NCBI GenBank assembly: GCA_963751775.1
Contig: CAVVVW010000013.1
Span: forward strand, 184,428 to 248,427
Direction: 5' to 3'
Origin: CADEEN01 sp963751775
GTDB lineage: Bacteria > Pseudomonadota > Gammaproteobacteria > Burkholderiales > Burkholderiaceae_C
DNA length: 64,000 nt
The position numbers were made by a program, and so were the translations under genes. The notes beneath the pieces were generated by a model. It did not search any database and was not told where the DNA came from. It was given only the letters and a program-made list of their open reading frames with translations. Below are positions 1 to 9,545 of the stretch, piece by piece (the stretch's first letter is position 1; every line of letters starts with the position of its first letter).

Positions 1-552
1 CGTCTCTTCGGGCGGCATCAGTTCGGCCATCGTCGTGAAGCCGCGGATGTCGCAGAACATCACGGTGGCCTGGACGCGGTGGCCGCCGAGCTGAAAGCCC
101 GACGCCTCCAGGTCGTCGGCCACCTCGCGGGTGGCGAAGCGGCGCACCAGCTCCTTCTGCTGGTCGCGCAGGCGCTTCTTCTCCAGGCTGGCACCGATGC
201 GCGCCTTCAGCAGCACCGGGTTGACCGGCTTGGGCAGGTAGTCCTCCGCGCCGCACTCGATGCAGCGCACCACGCTGTCCATGCCCTCCACCGCCGAGGT
301 CACGATCACCGGCAGGTCGCGCAGGCGCAGGTCCTTCGTCAAGAGCTCGAGCACCTGGAAGCCATCCATCTCGGGCATCGCGATGTCGAGCAGCAGCAGG
401 TCGAACGGCTCGCGCGGCAGCATCTCGAGCGCAATGCGGCCGTTCTCGGCCAGGAAGACCTGGTGCCCCTGCAGTTGCAGGCTGCGCTGCAACAGCAGGC
501 GGTTGACCTTGTTGTCGTCGGCGACGAGCAGGCGCGCGGCATGGTTAGCCAT
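1..552 (-). CDS. Response regulator with C-terminal adenylate/guanylate cyclase domain (3' part cut by window edge)
   Basis: Output protein of the adjacent phosphorelay, predicted to make a cyclic nucleotide when phosphorylated. The 184 visible residues form a receiver domain (about 6-125) with acidic pair D12/D13, phospho-acceptor D56 in LLLLDIAMPEMDG and the conserved Lys in YLPKPVNP. A linker follows, then the start of a class III cyclase domain at about residue 162 (ATVMFCDIRGFT, which carries the first metal-binding Asp). The rest of the cyclase lies beyond base 1. The ATG at 552 overlaps the stop of the Hpt gene by 8 bases, so the two are probably translationally coupled. This architecture is a known class; whether the product is cAMP or cGMP cannot be told because the substrate-determining residues are missing. 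Confidence 0.88.
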   Translation of the reverse strand, partial: MANHAARLLVADDNKVNRLLLQRSLQLQGHQVFLAENGRIALEMLPREPFDLLLLDIAMPEMDGFQVLELLTKDLRLRDLPVIVTSAVEGMDSVVRCIECGAEDYLPKPVNPVLLKARIGASLEKKRLRDQQKELVRRFATREVADDLEASGFQLGGHRVQATVMFCDIRGFTTMAELMPPEET

Positions 553-892
553 GGGTCAGCTCTTTGAGGGCGGCTGCGACCCGGGCATAGGCCGCGTCGA
601 GCGCATCGAGCGCTGCGGCATCCTGCGCCGGATCGGCCGCCAGGCCACGCAACTCGAGCTCGCGCGCCATCGCGCCGAGCCCGAGTGCGCCGAAGGTGTT
701 GCTGTTGGACTTGAGCGAGTGGGCCTCGCGGCGGAAACGCTCGTCGTGCGCTGCGGCCCGCGCCTTGCGCAATTCGGCCAGCATCTGCGGCGCCTCTTCG
801 AGGAAGGTGCCGACCAGCTCGGCGACGAACTCCGCGCCGGCCGTTTCCTGCAATTCCGCGAAGGTGGTCGCGTCGATCACGTCAGCCGCCAT
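545..892 (-). CDS. Histidine phosphotransfer (Hpt) domain protein
   Basis: Stand-alone phosphotransfer protein of 115 residues that would carry phosphate from the receiver domains of the upstream hybrid kinase to the downstream REC-cyclase. The Hpt signature is REAHSLKSNSNTFGA with phospho-acceptor His58, followed by the helical GLGAMARELE segment typical of the four-helix fold. The start at 892 sits directly after the stop of the hybrid kinase (TGAGATG), and the stop overlaps the REC-cyclase start, giving a tight three-gene unit kinase-Hpt-regulator. No transmembrane segment is present, so it should be cytosolic. Function is clear from the motif; the specific partners are inferred from position. 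Confidence 0.9.
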   Translation of the reverse strand: MAADVIDATTFAELQETAGAEFVAELVGTFLEEAPQMLAELRKARAAAHDERFRREAHSLKSNSNTFGALGLGAMARELELRGLAADPAQDAAALDALDAAYARVAAALKELTHG

Positions 893-893
893 C

Positions 894-3800
894 TCAAGCT
901 CCTCCTCTGGACGGCGACTGGTACAGCGCCTCGACCAGTTGTTCAACGCGGATCGGTTTGGTGATGTAGTCGTCCATGCCCGCCTGCAGGCACATCTCGC
1001 GGTCGCCCTGCATCGCATTGGCGGTCATGGCGACGATGCGCGGGCGGCCTTCGGGCTGCCACCTGGCCGTGATGCGGCGCGAGGCCTCGAGGCCGTCCAT
1101 CTCGGGCATCTGCACGTCCATCAGCACCACGTCGTAGGCCTGGCGCTCCACGCTCTCGATCGCCTCGATGCCGTTGCTGGCCAGGTCGGCGCGGTAGCCC
1201 ATCTGCTGCAGCAGGCGCAGCGCGAGCTTCTGGTTCACGACGTTGTCCTCGGCCAGCAGGATGCGCAGCGGGTGGCGCGCGGCCATCTGGCCGTCGATGC
1301 GCGGCTTGGCAGCCGCCGCCGCTCTTGGCTGCGACGTCGTGCGCGAACAGGTTGGCCAGCGTGTCGAACAGCTGCGACTGGCGTACCGGCTTGGCCAGGT
1401 AGGCGGCGAACAGGCCGTCGCTGTCGCCGCTCTCGCGGCGGCCGAGCGAGCTGAACAGCACCAGCGGCAGCGCGGGGCGCAGCGCGCGGATGCGCTGGGC
1501 CAGCGTGAGGCCGTCCATCTCGGGCATGTGCATGTCCAGGATCGCCAGGTCGAACGCCTCGCGTGCTCGATCCAGCGCAGCGCCTGCGCGCCGATTCGGT
1601 GTCGCGCGCGGCCATGCCCCACTTGCCCGTCTGCAGCGCGAGCACGCGGCGGTTGGTCGCGTTGTCGTCGACGACCAGCACGCGCCTGCCTCTCAGCTCG
1701 GGCTGACTGCCGGCGTAGTCGCGGCGGCTTTGCGCCGGCAGCTCGGCCACCGGCACGATGACCGTGAAGATGAACGTCGCGCCGCGGCCCGGCCCCTCGC
1801 TCTCGGCCCACATGCGCCCGCCCATCAGCTCGGCCAGCCGCTTGCTGATGGCCAGCCCGAGCCCGGTGCCGCCGTACTTGCGCGTGGTAGTCGAATCGGC
1901 CTGCGAGAAGGACTGGAACAGCCGGCCCATGCCGGCGGCCGTGAGGCCGATGCCGGTGTCGCGCACGGCGAAGGTCAGCTCGACGCCCGGCGGCTTGTGT
2001 GCGGCCGACACGGTGAGCACGACCTCGCCGTGCTCGGTGAACTTGACGGCATTGCCGAGCAGGTTGAGGATGATCTGGCGCAGTCGCGTCACGTCGCCAC
2101 TGACGGCGGCCGGCACGTCGCCTTCGAACAGGTAGGCGATGTCCAGGCGCTTCTCGGCGGCCCGCGCGCTGACGAGGTCGAGCGCCGATTCGACGCAGTC
2201 GCGCAGGTCGAACGGGTGGGCCTCGATGTCCATCCGCCCGGCCTCGATCTTGGAGAAGTCGAGGATGTCGTTGATGATCGTCAGCAGCGCGTCGCCCGAA
2301 TCGCGGATGGTCGCCGCGTAGTCGCGCTGCTCGTCGTTGAGCGGCGGTGTCGAGCAACAGGCCGCTCATGCCGATCACGGCGTTCATCGGCGTGCGGATC
2401 TCGTGGCTCATCGTCGCCAGGAAGCTGCTCTTGGCCTCGTTGGCGGCCTCGGCCTGGGCGCGGGCTTCGTGCGCCTCGGCAAACAGCTGCGCATTGCGGA
2501 TCGCCACGCCGACGCCGGCGGCCATCGTCGCCAGCAGATTCTGGTCGGCCCGCGGTGAAGCGCCCTTCCTGCTGCGTGCTCTGCACGCTGATCACGCCGA
2601 TGGCCCGGCCGCGCACCATGACCGGCACGCCGAGGTAGGAAGCCGCCTTGGTGCCGACCTGCGTCGCGCCGAGCGCATTCGCCGCCGCGTCGACCGATTC
2701 GTTGAGCAGCAGCGGCTGGCCGGTCTCGATGATCTTGCCGGTCAGGCCCTCGCCTGGCTGCAGCGGCGTGAAGTCGTCGCCATGGGCGTAAGGGAAGCGG
2801 ATCAGCTGCGCCGCCTCGTCGAGCAGCGCGACGTAGACGATGTCGGCGCGGAAGGTCTCGCGCATCTTCTCGCCCACGGTGCGGATCAGCTCGGGCAACT
2901 CGATCTTGGCCGACAGCGCCTGCCCCAGCGTGTTGACGGTGGCCAGTTCGCCGGCACGCTGCTCGGCCTGCGCCAGCAGCACCTTGGTCTGCTCGAACAG
3001 GCGCGCTCTCTCGAGCGCGACGCTCATGCTGCCGGCCAGCGTGGTCAGCAGGCGCACGTCGGCGTCGTCGAAAGCATGCTCGCGGTCGACGTTGTCCAGG
3101 CCGATCACGGCGACCACGCGGTCGCCCGAGGGCACCGGCACCCGCAGCAGGCTCTTCGACTTCTCGGTGCCCGGGAGCGTGGTCTGCACCACGCCCAACT
3201 CGGCCATGCGCCGATCCAGGTCCTCGTTGATCAGCAGCGGCTGGGCGCTGCTCACCATGTGCCAGCCCAGCGTGGAGATCGGCCCGTCGGCGACCTGGTG
3301 GCGTTGCCGCGCTCGATCAGGAAGGCGTAGTGCCAGATGGCGGCTCGGTGTCGAAGGTGGCGATGCTGATGCCTTGCGAGTCGAACAGCTCGCGCAGCTT
3401 CTCGCCCACCAGTTCGTAGATCGAGCGCGCGTCGAGCTTGTTGGCCAGGCCCTGCTGCACGCTGTTGATGATCGACAGCTCGGCGGCGCGGGCGTCGGTT
3501 TCCTTCAGCAGGCGCTGAGTCTCGTCGAACAGGCGCGCGCTTTCCAGCGCCACGCCCATCGAAGTGGCGACCGTCTGCAGCAGGCGCACATCCGCCTCGC
3601 CGAAGGCATGTTCGCGCTCGTGATTCTCGATGCCGATCAGGCCGATCACCCGATCGCGGCCGATGATCGGCACGTAGATCATTGACAGCGCCTGGTCGGT
3701 GCCGGGAACGGTCCCAATGCCGGCGGCGAACTGCTCGGCGATCGTGTTGAACACGTGCGGCTGGCGCGTTTCGATCATGTTGCCGCGTCGCCGCGCTGGC

Positions 3801-6800
3801 CTGGCGCGGCGGCGCCGACCGATTGGCAGACGCCGGCCATGCTCGAACGTTACACGTAGTGAGCGTGTCGGTGGCGGCGTCGAACCAGCGGATGCCGATG
3901 TCGGGTTGTCCAGCTCGGCGCGCAGCTTGTCGCCGACCAGGTCGACGATGCCCTGGAAGTCCAGCGAGCCGGCCATGCCCTGCTGGATGCTGTTGATCAC
4001 CGCCAGCTCGGCGTTGCGCTGTTCGGTCTCCTTCAGCAGGCGCTGGGTCTCGTCGAACAGGCGCGCGTTTTCAAGCGCCACGCCCATGCTCGCGGCCACG
4101 GTGGTGAGCAGGCGCAGTTCGGATTCGCCGAAGGCGTATTCGCGTTCGTGGTTCTCGACCAAGATGCCGCCGAGCACGCGGTCACCGCCAACGATCGGCA
4201 CCTGCACGCTCGACTTGGCCTTGTCGGTGCCCGGCACAGTACGCCGATGCCGCCACTCCGCGACCGTGTTCAAAACCGTCGGCTCGCGATGTGATCAAGG
4301 CTTCCCCAACTGCGCCTTCGGCGGCGCGAGGGGATCTGCAGGCGCACGCCATGCTCGATTTCGTAGAGAGTGCACGATCCTTCGCTCATGATCGAACCAG
4401 CGGATGCCAATGTCGTCGCTCTTCAACACCTCCGCAGCTTCTCGCCCACCAGGTCGACGATGGCCTGGAAATTCAGCTCGGCGGCCATGCCCTGCTGGAT
4501 GCTGTTGATGACCGCCAGCTCGGCGTTGCGCTGCTCGGTCTCCTTGAGCAGGCGCTGGGTCTCGTCGAACAGGCGCGCGTTCTCCAGGGCCACGCTCATG
4601 CTGTTGGCCAGGGTCTGCAGCAGGCGCACGTCGGACTCGCTGAAGGCGTGCTCGCGTTCGTAGTCGTCCATGCGATCACGCCGCGGCCTGGTCGCCGGCG
4701 ACCAGCGGCACAAAGACCGCCGATATCGCAGTGCGTGCCGCGAAAGCGTGCTGCCATACATCTTCGGCCTCGGCCATCGTTCTCGTTGATGACCAAGGTC
4801 TCGCGCGTGCGCAGCACGTGGGCGGCAAAGCCCGTCCTGCCGAGCGGCTCGGACGCGAGGCTGATCCGCTGCCCGTTCTCGTAGGAGATAGGGGAAGTGC
4901 ATCAGCCCGGTCTTCGCATCGAAGATGCGGATGCCCAGGTCCCGGCCTGTGGAAGATCTCGCGGATCTTGTCGCCCACCAGGTCGTAGATGCCCTGAATG
5001 TTCGAGCTCGGCGGCCAGCGCCTCCTGCACGCTGTTGATGATCGCCAGCTCGGCGGCGCGCTGCTCGGTCTCCTTGAGCAGGCGCTGGGTCTCGTCGAAG
5101 AGGCGCGCGTTCTCGAGCGCCACGCCCATCGAGGCCGCGAGGGTGGACAGCAGGCGGACGTCGCGCCTCGTCGAACGCGTTCGCGGCTCTCGAAGCTCTC
5201 GACGACGATGCTGCCGATCAGGCGGTCGCCCGTCAAGACCGGAACGAACGCGGTGGACAGGGTGGCGTCGGTGCCAGGGTGGATGATGACGCCCAAGGCT
5301 TTGAGCTTCTCGCGAGAATTGACGACCACGGGGTGACCGGGGCGGATGAGGCGCATGATCGGGCGCTCGGGGTTGTACGCGAAGTCATTCGAACCCAGCC
5401 GTCGACCGTGCTCGAAGGCGTACAGGGTGCGAGAAGCATGGCTCGTGGTCGATCCACTGGATCGAGGGTCACCGGTGCAGCACCTCGCGCAGGCGCTCGC
5501 CCACCAGTTCGACGATGCCCTGGAAGTCCAGCCTGCCGGCGATGCCCTGCTGGATGCTGTTGATGATGGCCAGCTCGCGGCACGCTGCTCGGCCTGGGCC
5601 TGCGCGGCCCGCGCCTCGGCCGTACGCTCGTCCACCTTGCGCTCCAGGCCCTCGGCGGCGCGCACGTTGGCCAGCGTCAGCGCGGCCTGCGCGGCCAGCA
5701 TCGACAGCAGTTGCGGTCGCCGTCGTGGAAGCGCCCGAACAGGCCTTCGATGTCGGCATACAGGAAGCCCAGCAGCTCGCGCTGCGCGATCAGCGGCACG
5801 ATGAGGCAGCTGCGCTGGTCGATCGGCTCGGCGCCTTCGGGCCCATGGCGCAGGCCGCGCGCGCGTGCGGCGCGCCTCTTCGAGCCAGGGGTGACCGCGT
5901 GCAGCAGCCCGGCCTCGCTCTCGCCCTGCGGCAGCAGCGAGCCGGCGATCTGCGCACCCCATTCCGTCCAGCACCAGCAGCACGCGCTCGGCGCCCGAGA
6001 GCTCGGTGACCTCGTCGACCAGGAACTCGCGCAGCTCGGCCTCGGACTTGATCTCGTTCAGGCGCAGGCCGGTTTCCACCAGGCGCTCGAAAGGCTCGCG
6101 CAGGTTGCGCTGCCGGCCAGGTGCGCCTCGCGCGCGGCTTGCGGCATGCGTAGCGCGTGCGGGCCAGCCAGGCCGCGAGCAAGGCGCGGGTCTCGGCCTT
6201 CTTGTTGAGTGCGTTGCGGCGCAGGCCTTCGTCGCCCACCTCGGCAACCCTGGCACAGGAAGCGGTAGGCCTGGGCCAGCGCCGCGTCGGCCTCGGCGGC
6301 CCGACCATTCGCGCGCAGGGCCTGGCTGTGTGCCACCACAGCTCGGGCGGATCCATCCGTCGAGCGTCGCCAGGTCCTTGGCGCGGTGCAGCGCGATCGC
6401 TTCGCGCGCCGCCGCCAGCGCATGCGCGGCCTGACCGGCGCGCAAATGGGCGTGGGCGGCATCGCCAGGACCCTGCACAGAGGCGTCGTTGCCCTCGCTT
6501 CTCCCTGCAGGCACGCTCGGCCAACCGCGCGGCTTCGGCAGCACGCCCTTCGGCCAGCGCCACTGCCCCGGGCCCCGCTCTCGTAACCCGCAGAACGTTT
6601 CAGCCCCAGGCGCGCACCAGTGTTGGACCCTTCGGCCGCCGCCCGCGCGGCCGCGAGGTGGCCGAGGCGCAACTCGGTTTCGAAGAGGTTGCTGAAATTG
6701 ATGGCCAGTGCGCTCAGGTTGCCGATGCGCCGGTGCATGGCCTCGGCCTGCAGAAGGACGCGGCGGGCGCGCCGGAACAGGCCCATCCCGACCCATTGCG

Positions 6801-7605
6801 AGCCGAGATTGCCGATGATGATGGCCTGGCCGTGGATGTTCCCCGCCGCGGTATTTGCTGCCAGCGATTGCTGGCGCATCTTGAGCACCTTGGACTGATC
6901 GGCCTCGAACCAGGCCAGCAGGTTGAGCGCCTGGGCCTGGCCGGACAGGTCGCCGCACTCGCGCGCCAGTGCAAGCGCGCGGGAAGATGCCTGGTTGGCC
7001 TCCCGCGGCTGCTCGAGGCCGACGTGGACATTGGCAAGCACCAGCCACGCCCGCCCCAGGAAGACCTTCGGCCCGAGGCGCTCGCAAATCGACACCGCCC
7101 TTCGCGCCAGCGCCGGGGCCGCCTCGATATCCACGCGAGCCATGCTCGATGCAAAAGCCAGCATCGTCAAGGCGAGGGCCACGAGATCCGCGCGGCCGCT
7201 GCGCTCGGCCGCCGCCAGCGCAGCGCGCGCCGCAGGCATTGCCACCGCGCCGTCGCCGCGGCGAATGAGCAGGAAGGCCTCGCGGCGCTTGGCCATGCTG
7301 AGCAGAGCGTCGCTGCGCTCGTGCTCGGCGAGCGCCAGCAGCGCCTTCACATCGTCGGCACAGCGCTGCATCTCGCCGCGGGCGATCAGGTTCTCGGCGC
7401 GCAGTTCGAGCAATTCGGCCTGCTGCACCGGACTCAGACCGCCGGCATCGAGCGCCAAGGTGGCCCGCGCGATGGCCGCCTCGGGCCGGCCGGTCCAGGT
7501 CAGGTCGTTGACTTCCGCTACGGTGCGTGCGGGTGTGACGGCCTCGGGACCTGTAGGCGTCACGGGTTCGGCGGCTGCGGTCTGCGATTCGGGCATGGAC
7601 GGCAT
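894..7605 (-). CDS. Giant TPR-GAF(x7) hybrid histidine kinase with two receiver domains
   Basis: Predicted cytosolic sensor kinase of about 2,230 residues, read across many frameshifts. Order from the N terminus: TPR/MalT-like helical repeats (about 7600-6120); a first GAF domain (ERLVETGLRLNEIKSE, near 6050); then about six further GAF units, each opened by a helix like LLKETEQRNAELAVINSI (near 5550, 5020, 4490, 3990, 3450 and 2940). Next come HisKA (MSHEIRTPMNAVIGMSG, near 2400), HATPase (RKYGGTGLGLAISKRLAELM), receiver 1 (VLVVDDNATN, near 1680; ILDMHMPEMDG, near 1530) and receiver 2 (ILLAEDNVVN; VLMDVQMPEMDG, near 1110). GAF domains bind small ligands or chromophores; no Cys or ligand motif lets me name the signal. 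It heads the Hpt and REC-cyclase genes. The start could also be ATG 7596. One +1 error near 2345 is visible by alignment with the paralogue at 14382-20657. Confidence 0.82.
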
Positions 7606-7817
7606 TCTTTCGACGACTTGTCGCGGGCGCTGCCACCAGACTGGCCACCGGCCGTGACCGGTGAGGCGCCGCCGTACGTGACGCCTGCAAACCCCTGCGG
7701 CGCGGAACCCGGGGCGAGTCTAGCGGCGCCGTTGGCCCCGCGCCACCCACCCGTACCCGGGGCGGCACCCGGCGCGGCCGCAGCTTGGCTGGCTGTACAT
7801 TCGACCGCCATGGGCGA

Positions 7818-7895
7818 AGGGGCAAGCGACTCTGCCAACGCGCGCAGGAAGACGACATCACGCTGGTGCTGCTCAAGCGCGAGGCGTTGCCGTGA
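7818..7895 (+). pseudogene. C-terminal stump of a SpoIIE/PP2C-type phosphatase (putative)
   Basis: In one frame the bases before the RsbW-like gene read RLCQRAQEDDITLVLLKREA and then a TGA at 7893-7895. The DDITLV core is the usual end of SpoIIE-family PP2C phosphatases, which dephosphorylate STAS proteins. The TGA overlaps the GTG start of the next gene as GTGA, as in intact phosphatase-RsbW operons. The rest of the phosphatase (over 200 residues expected) is missing: the giant kinase promoter region begins only about 200 bases upstream and on the other strand. It may be a deletion remnant or an assembly collapse. The match is short, so confidence is moderate. Confidence 0.45.
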
Positions 7896-8299
7896 CGGTG
7901 ACCGGGCCTTCCGGCCGAGCTTCGACGCGTTGGCCGAGCTGGTGGCCTTCACCGCGGCCGGCTTCGAAGCGAAGGCATCGACCGCAGCCTGTTGACGGTG
8001 GTCGACTTCGCGCTGGAGGAGCTGTTCACCAATGTCGTCAAGTACGGCCGCACCGGCGCCGACATCCAGGTCGAGTTGCGGGCGATCCCCGGCGGCGTCG
8101 AGGGCTGCCTGACGGCCGAAGGCGTCGCCGACTTCGACCGACCCGCGCGCCGGCACTCGACACCACCCTGCCGATCGAGCAGCGCCAGCCGGGCGGGCTG
8201 GGCCTGCAGCTGACGCGCCAGATGGTCGATTCGATCGAGTACGAATACCAAGATACGCAGCGGCGCAGCCGCGTTACATTCCGCAAAACCTTGGCCTGA
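7892..8299 (+). CDS. RsbW-like anti-sigma factor / serine kinase (GHKL ATPase)
   Basis: Small ATP-binding protein of the partner-switching type, expected to bind a sigma factor or other target and to phosphorylate the STAS protein encoded next. The GHKL N-box is visible as DFALEELFTNVVKYG and the G-box as GGLGLQLTRQMVDS; the C terminus is SIEYEYQDTQRRSRVTFRKT. The protein is about 135 residues, normal for the family. GTG 7892 overlaps the preceding TGA. At least two frame changes occur (7905-7930 and near 7970: FDALAELVAFTAAGFEA lies in another frame, then GIDRSLLTVVDFALEEL), plus one near 8130-8150. I treat these as sequence errors because the protein reassembles cleanly. Whether its target is the ECF sigma factor 370 bases downstream is inference. 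Confidence 0.75.
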   Translation: MTVTGPSGRASTRWPSWWPSPRPASKRRHRPQPVDGGRLRAGGAVHQCRQVRPHRRRHPGRVAGDPRRRRGLPDGRRRRRLRPTRAPALDTTLPIEQRQPGGLGLQLTRQMVDSIEYEYQDTQRRSRVTFRKTLA

Positions 8300-8335
8300 G
8301 CGCGGCGCCTGCCGCAGCCACGGGGAGGGGCGTTC

Positions 8336-8629
8336 ATGTTGAAGATCGAATTCGGCCCGCAGGGCGCCGTGGTCATCGAAGGCCGGCTGGACGCCGCGCA
8401 AGCGGCGACGGCGCAGGCCTTCCTCGATGGCGTGAACGGCAGCGTGGTGCTGGACTGCACGGCGCTCGAGTACATGTCGAGCGCCGGCCTGGGCGTGCTG
8501 CTGAAGACGCAGAAGCGCCTCAAGGCGGCCTCGGGCGAACTCCGGCTGGCGGGCGTCAACCGCCATGTGCAGGACATCTTCCGCTACTCCGGCTTCGACC
8601 AGATCTTCGAGATCGAGCCGGCGCCGTAA
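8336..8629 (+). CDS. STAS-domain anti-sigma factor antagonist
   Basis: Intact 97-residue single STAS domain, the likely partner and substrate of the preceding RsbW-like kinase. The central motif is LEYMSSAGLGVLLKT; Ser49 lies where family members are phosphorylated, although the usual preceding Asp is Ser48 here. An unphosphorylated STAS protein would sequester the anti-sigma ATPase and release its target. The start ATG 8336 is preceded by GGGGAGGGG about 8 bases upstream, a good ribosome binding site. The stop is 10 bases before the promoter-like motif of the sigma gene. The fold assignment is secure; the partner is inferred from adjacency. Confidence 0.9.
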   Translation: MLKIEFGPQGAVVIEGRLDAAQAATAQAFLDGVNGSVVLDCTALEYMSSAGLGVLLKTQKRLKAASGELRLAGVNRHVQDIFRYSGFDQIFEIEPAP

Positions 8630-8638
8630 GTGCCGCGA

Positions 8639-8667
8639 CCAACTTTTCAGCCGCCCGCGTGTAATTG
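8639..8667 (+). promoter_or_regulatory. ECF-type promoter before the sigma factor gene
   Basis: CCAACTTTT, 10 bases, then CGTGTAATTG. Exactly the same elements with the same spacing recur at 9456-9484. The AAC core in the -35 position is typical of ECF sigma promoters. The motif lies between the STAS stop and the sigma start, which suggests autoregulation. The match between the two copies is read directly; the ECF assignment is inference. Confidence 0.65.
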
Positions 8668-9213
8668 TGGAGAATGACGACGATGTCCAGTTGCTGGAGC
8701 GGTTCCGGAACGGCGACCGGGAGGCCTTCACCGAACTGGTGATCCGCTACCAGAGGCCGATCTACAACGCTGCCTTCTGGGTCTTGCGCAAGGCCGAGGA
8801 CGCCAACGACGTCACGCAGATCGTGTTCCTCAAGGTGGCGGAGCGGCTCGATGACTACGACCCGCAGTACAAGTTCTTCAGCTGGATCTACCGCATCGCG
8901 GTCAACGAATCGCTCAATCTGCTGCGCCGCAACGGCCACGAGGACGAACTCGACGACGAGGTCGAGTCGAAGGCCCGCAGAGCGCCACACCCGAATCGCA
9001 GCTCGGCGAGGCCGAGCGTTCGCGGCGGCTGCAGGACGCTCTGATGCGCTGTCGACCAACGACCGGACCGTGCTGACGCTGCGGCACTTTTCCGAATGCA
9101 GCTACCAGGAGATCGCGCAGATGCTCGAGCTCGACGAGAAGACCGTGAAATCGCGCCTGTTCGATGCGCGGCAGCGGCTGCGCGGCCTGCTGGGGGACCT
9201 GCGCCTGCACTGA
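8667..9213 (+). CDS. ECF (RpoE-type) sigma factor
   Basis: Sigma-70 family protein of about 182 residues. Region 2 reads LLERFRNGDREAFTELVIRY, then DANDVTQIVFLKVAERL, and FFSWIYRIAVNESLNLLRR (promoter melting and -10 contact). Region 4 carries the helix-turn-helix YQEIAQMLELDEKTVKSRLF. Two frame changes lie between the domains (near 8975 and 9040) and are taken as errors. The start is unsettled. GTG 8667 keeps the frame but falls on the last base of the promoter-like motif. ATG 8683, with GGAGA nine bases upstream, would give MSQLLERF if one C has been lost from a CCC run at 8686. The next gene begins 2 bases after the stop and resembles an anti-sigma factor. Confidence 0.88.
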
Positions 9214-9214
9214 C

Positions 9215-9481
9215 ATGAACACACCGACCCCCACCGAATTGATGCACGCCGTCCTCGACGGCGAGGCCACGCCGGCCCAGGCGACGAGCTGCAGCGCCTG
9301 CTGGCCGCCGACCCCGCCGCCCGGGCCGAGTTCGACGCCCTGCGGCGTCTGTTCGCCGAGCTCAGCCGCGTGCCGCAACAAGTTCCGCCCGAGGCCTGGT
9401 CGCGGCGGTGATGGCGCGCGATCGACGCGCGCGGATCTGCTTTTCGCAGCCGGCGCCAACTTTTTTCCTGGCCCCGTGTAA
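9215..9481 (+). CDS. Probable anti-sigma factor (RseA-like N-terminal domain), frame-disrupted
   Basis: The gene starts 2 bases after the sigma stop. The N terminus reads MNTPTPTELMHAVLDGEA, then, one frame over, ELQRLLAADPAARAEFDAL and RRLFAELSRVPQQVPPEGLV. Short acidic helical proteins with this pattern directly behind ECF sigma genes are usually anti-sigma factors that bind the sigma factor. No zinc-binding HxxxCxxC motif and no transmembrane helix is visible. A base appears lost near 9285. The 3' end is uncertain: one frame stops at 9481, another runs on without stop into the repeat-protein gene. The coding part overlaps the second promoter-like motif. Function is inferred mainly from position. 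Confidence 0.5.
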   Translation: MNTPTPTELMHAVLDGEATPAQATSCSACWPPTPPPGPSSTPCGVCSPSSAACRNKFRPRPGRGGDGARSTRADLLFAAGANFFPGPV

Positions 9482-9484
9482 TTG
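9456..9484 (+). promoter_or_regulatory. ECF-type promoter before the hexapeptide-repeat protein gene
   Basis: CCAACTTTT, 10 bases, CGTGTAATTG, identical in both elements and in spacing to the motif at 8639-8667. It lies about 60 bases before the ATG at 9546. It suggests that the repeat-protein gene is a direct target of the sigma factor encoded just upstream. Confidence 0.65.
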
Positions 9485-9545
9485 GCACAGCGCCTCGGGA
9501 ATGGGTCTCGAGGATTCGCAACAAGGCATCGTCAGGAGCATCGAC

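Noticed and set aside
894..7605. Treating each uninterrupted piece of the first kinase as a separate GAF gene
   Set aside because: The pieces lack starts with ribosome binding sites, and adjoining GAF units continue across the breaks in the order seen in the cleaner paralogue at 14382-20657.
6157..7995. 612-codon plus-strand open frame opposite the TPR part of the first kinase
   Set aside because: Antisense shadow; only its last 25 codons coincide with a displaced frame of the RsbW-like gene.
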